Origin: G039029935 sp039029935
Lineage (GTDB): Bacteria > Chloroflexota > Anaerolineae > Caldilineales > Caldilineaceae
Direction of reading: 5' to 3'
NCBI GenBank assembly: GCA_039029935.1
Contig: JBCCFC010000702.1
Span: 1-7,240, forward strand
Length of the DNA: 7,240 nucleotides
Below, piece after piece: positions 6,417 to 7,240 of this stretch. Numbering within the stretch: position 1 is the first letter of the stretch; every line of letters begins with the position of its first letter. Under the pieces are notes generated by a model, which was given only the letters and a program-made list of their open reading frames with translations, did no database searches and had not been told where the DNA came from. The position numbers and the translations under genes were made by a program.

Positions 6417-7240
6417 TCAATCCAAATGTGGCTTTACAAAATGGATAATGTGCTCCGCGATCTCATCGGTTGTATCAGGGGACAGTGCATCACCCGCCAA
6501 CACATGGTTGTTTCGATCTTGCACCTCATCCATCAAGATCAACTCGCGGTGGGGTGTCTCCAATGAATTAAAAAATGTTTGCATGGTTTTTGGGTCCACA
6601 ACCTGATCATTGGGTGAGTAGATCATCAAAACGGGCTGTTGAATCTTGCTGATATCGGCTCGACGCAACAGCTTGACCGTCTCCATCATCGGAATTAAGG
6701 CTTTGCTCGGATAACTTAACGTCCAATAGGCAGCGTGTTTGGGACTAAATGCATCCCATTCCTGCGTTTCACCCTCGACAATGCGCAACATCTGTTTGGC
6801 AAACGGCATGGTCAACAGCTCACTCCCTGCTGCGCGCAGTCCCGTGTTTGGCGACATCAACACAAGTGCAGCAATATCATCTCGCTGGCTTGGCTGGCGA
6901 ACAAGCTGTCCTGTCGCTGCCAGCCAAGCCAAGAGCGTGGAGCCTGTCGAGTTCCCAACAAGTACAACTTTCTCACCCAAATATCGTCCAATTTCAATCG
7001 CTTCGGCAACATCACGAAACCAGTCATCTACGGTTGCCTCACCAAGATGATATCCCGTCTGTCCATGTCCTGTAAGCCTTGTGTAAAATAAATTGGCATT
7101 TAGCTGTGCGGCCACACGGTCACAGAGTGGAGCGGTCTCTTGGCGGCTGGATGAGAATCCATGCACATAGACAACGGCTGTTTTGGTCTGCTTCTTATTT
7201 TTTTGGTCTGCCCAGACAATGGTTTTGTGCGTATTTCGAC
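6417..7240 (-). CDS. Alpha/beta hydrolase, serine-hydrolase type (5' partial)
   Basis: An alpha/beta-hydrolase-fold enzyme, probably an esterase or lipase-like protein; the substrate is not evident. The frame is open to the right edge (first whole codon at 7236-7238), so the N-terminus is missing. The visible part includes a beta-strand TAVVYVHGFSSS, the usual oxyanion-loop HG motif. Counting from the GTG at 7164-7166, the nucleophile elbow is GNSTG (71-75, Ser73), the acid is probably Asp187 in SPNDQVV, and the base is His221 in RNNHVLAG, so the triad is complete and correctly ordered. That GTG is the Val of the YVHG strand, not a start. No membrane segment is seen in the visible part. It ends 2 bases before the ABC ATPase ATG, so it is likely co-transcribed with the transporter and may act on its substrate or on membrane lipid; that link is inference. 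Confidence 0.9.
   Translation of the reverse strand, partial: RNTHKTIVWADQKNKKQTKTAVVYVHGFSSSRQETAPLCDRVAAQLNANLFYTRLTGHGQTGYHLGEATVDDWFRDVAEAIEIGRYLGEKVVLVGNSTGSTLLAWLAATGQLVRQPSQRDDIAALVLMSPNTGLRAAGSELLTMPFAKQMLRIVEGETQEWDAFSPKHAAYWTLSYPSKALIPMMETVKLLRRADISKIQQPVLMIYSPNDQVVDPKTMQTFFNSLETPHRELILMDEVQDRNNHVLAGDALSPDTTDEIAEHIIHFVKPHLD

Noticed and set aside
6418..6420. TTG as start of the ABC ATPase
   Set aside because: The nearest Shine-Dalgarno-like GGA abuts it without spacing but is 6 bases from the ATG at 6412-6414, which also gives the usual N-terminus.
7164..7166. GTG as start of the alpha/beta hydrolase
   Set aside because: The frame stays open to the window edge, and the codons upstream encode the beta-strand (TAVVY) that normally precedes the HG oxyanion motif; starting here would cut the fold.

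Overview
The window reads as chromosomal DNA from a free-living bacterium of roughly balanced GC content. The gene set (EamA exporter, Fic protein with a winged helix, Amt-fold protein, ABC-2 transporter, alpha/beta hydrolase) is common in Chloroflexota such as Herpetosiphon-like organisms. That placement is a weak impression from gene content and style, not a demonstrated assignment. No rRNA, tRNA, insertion sequence or CRISPR array was seen.

Layout: the left edge holds the 3' end of a small plus-strand gene for a helical, charged protein (1-384). A 214-bp convergent intergenic region (385-598) follows, with a nested inverted repeat at 408-478. Everything to its right is on the minus strand, so transcription runs from high to low coordinates: alpha/beta hydrolase (its 5' end lies beyond 7240), ABC ATPase (2-bp gap), ABC-2 type permease (15-bp gap), a 144-bp gap with a plausible promoter, an Amt/Rh-fold membrane protein of 651 residues, a class II Fic protein starting 2 bp after the Amt-like stop, an 11-copy 10-bp tandem repeat, and an EamA/DMT transporter.

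Two expression units are suggested. The upstream one couples a serine hydrolase to a two-gene ABC transporter. The downstream one starts near 4673-4701 and places the Amt-like protein and Fic protein in tight coupling, possibly continuing through the repeat tract into the EamA gene. The most unusual item is the Amt-like protein. It keeps the fold and some framing residues of ammonium channels, but both pore histidines, the phenylalanine gate and the recruitment-site serine appear replaced, and it carries a proline-rich cytoplasmic tail of about 140 residues containing short tandem repeats. The second is the phased 10-bp repeat array beside a Fic protein that has its own DNA-binding domain.
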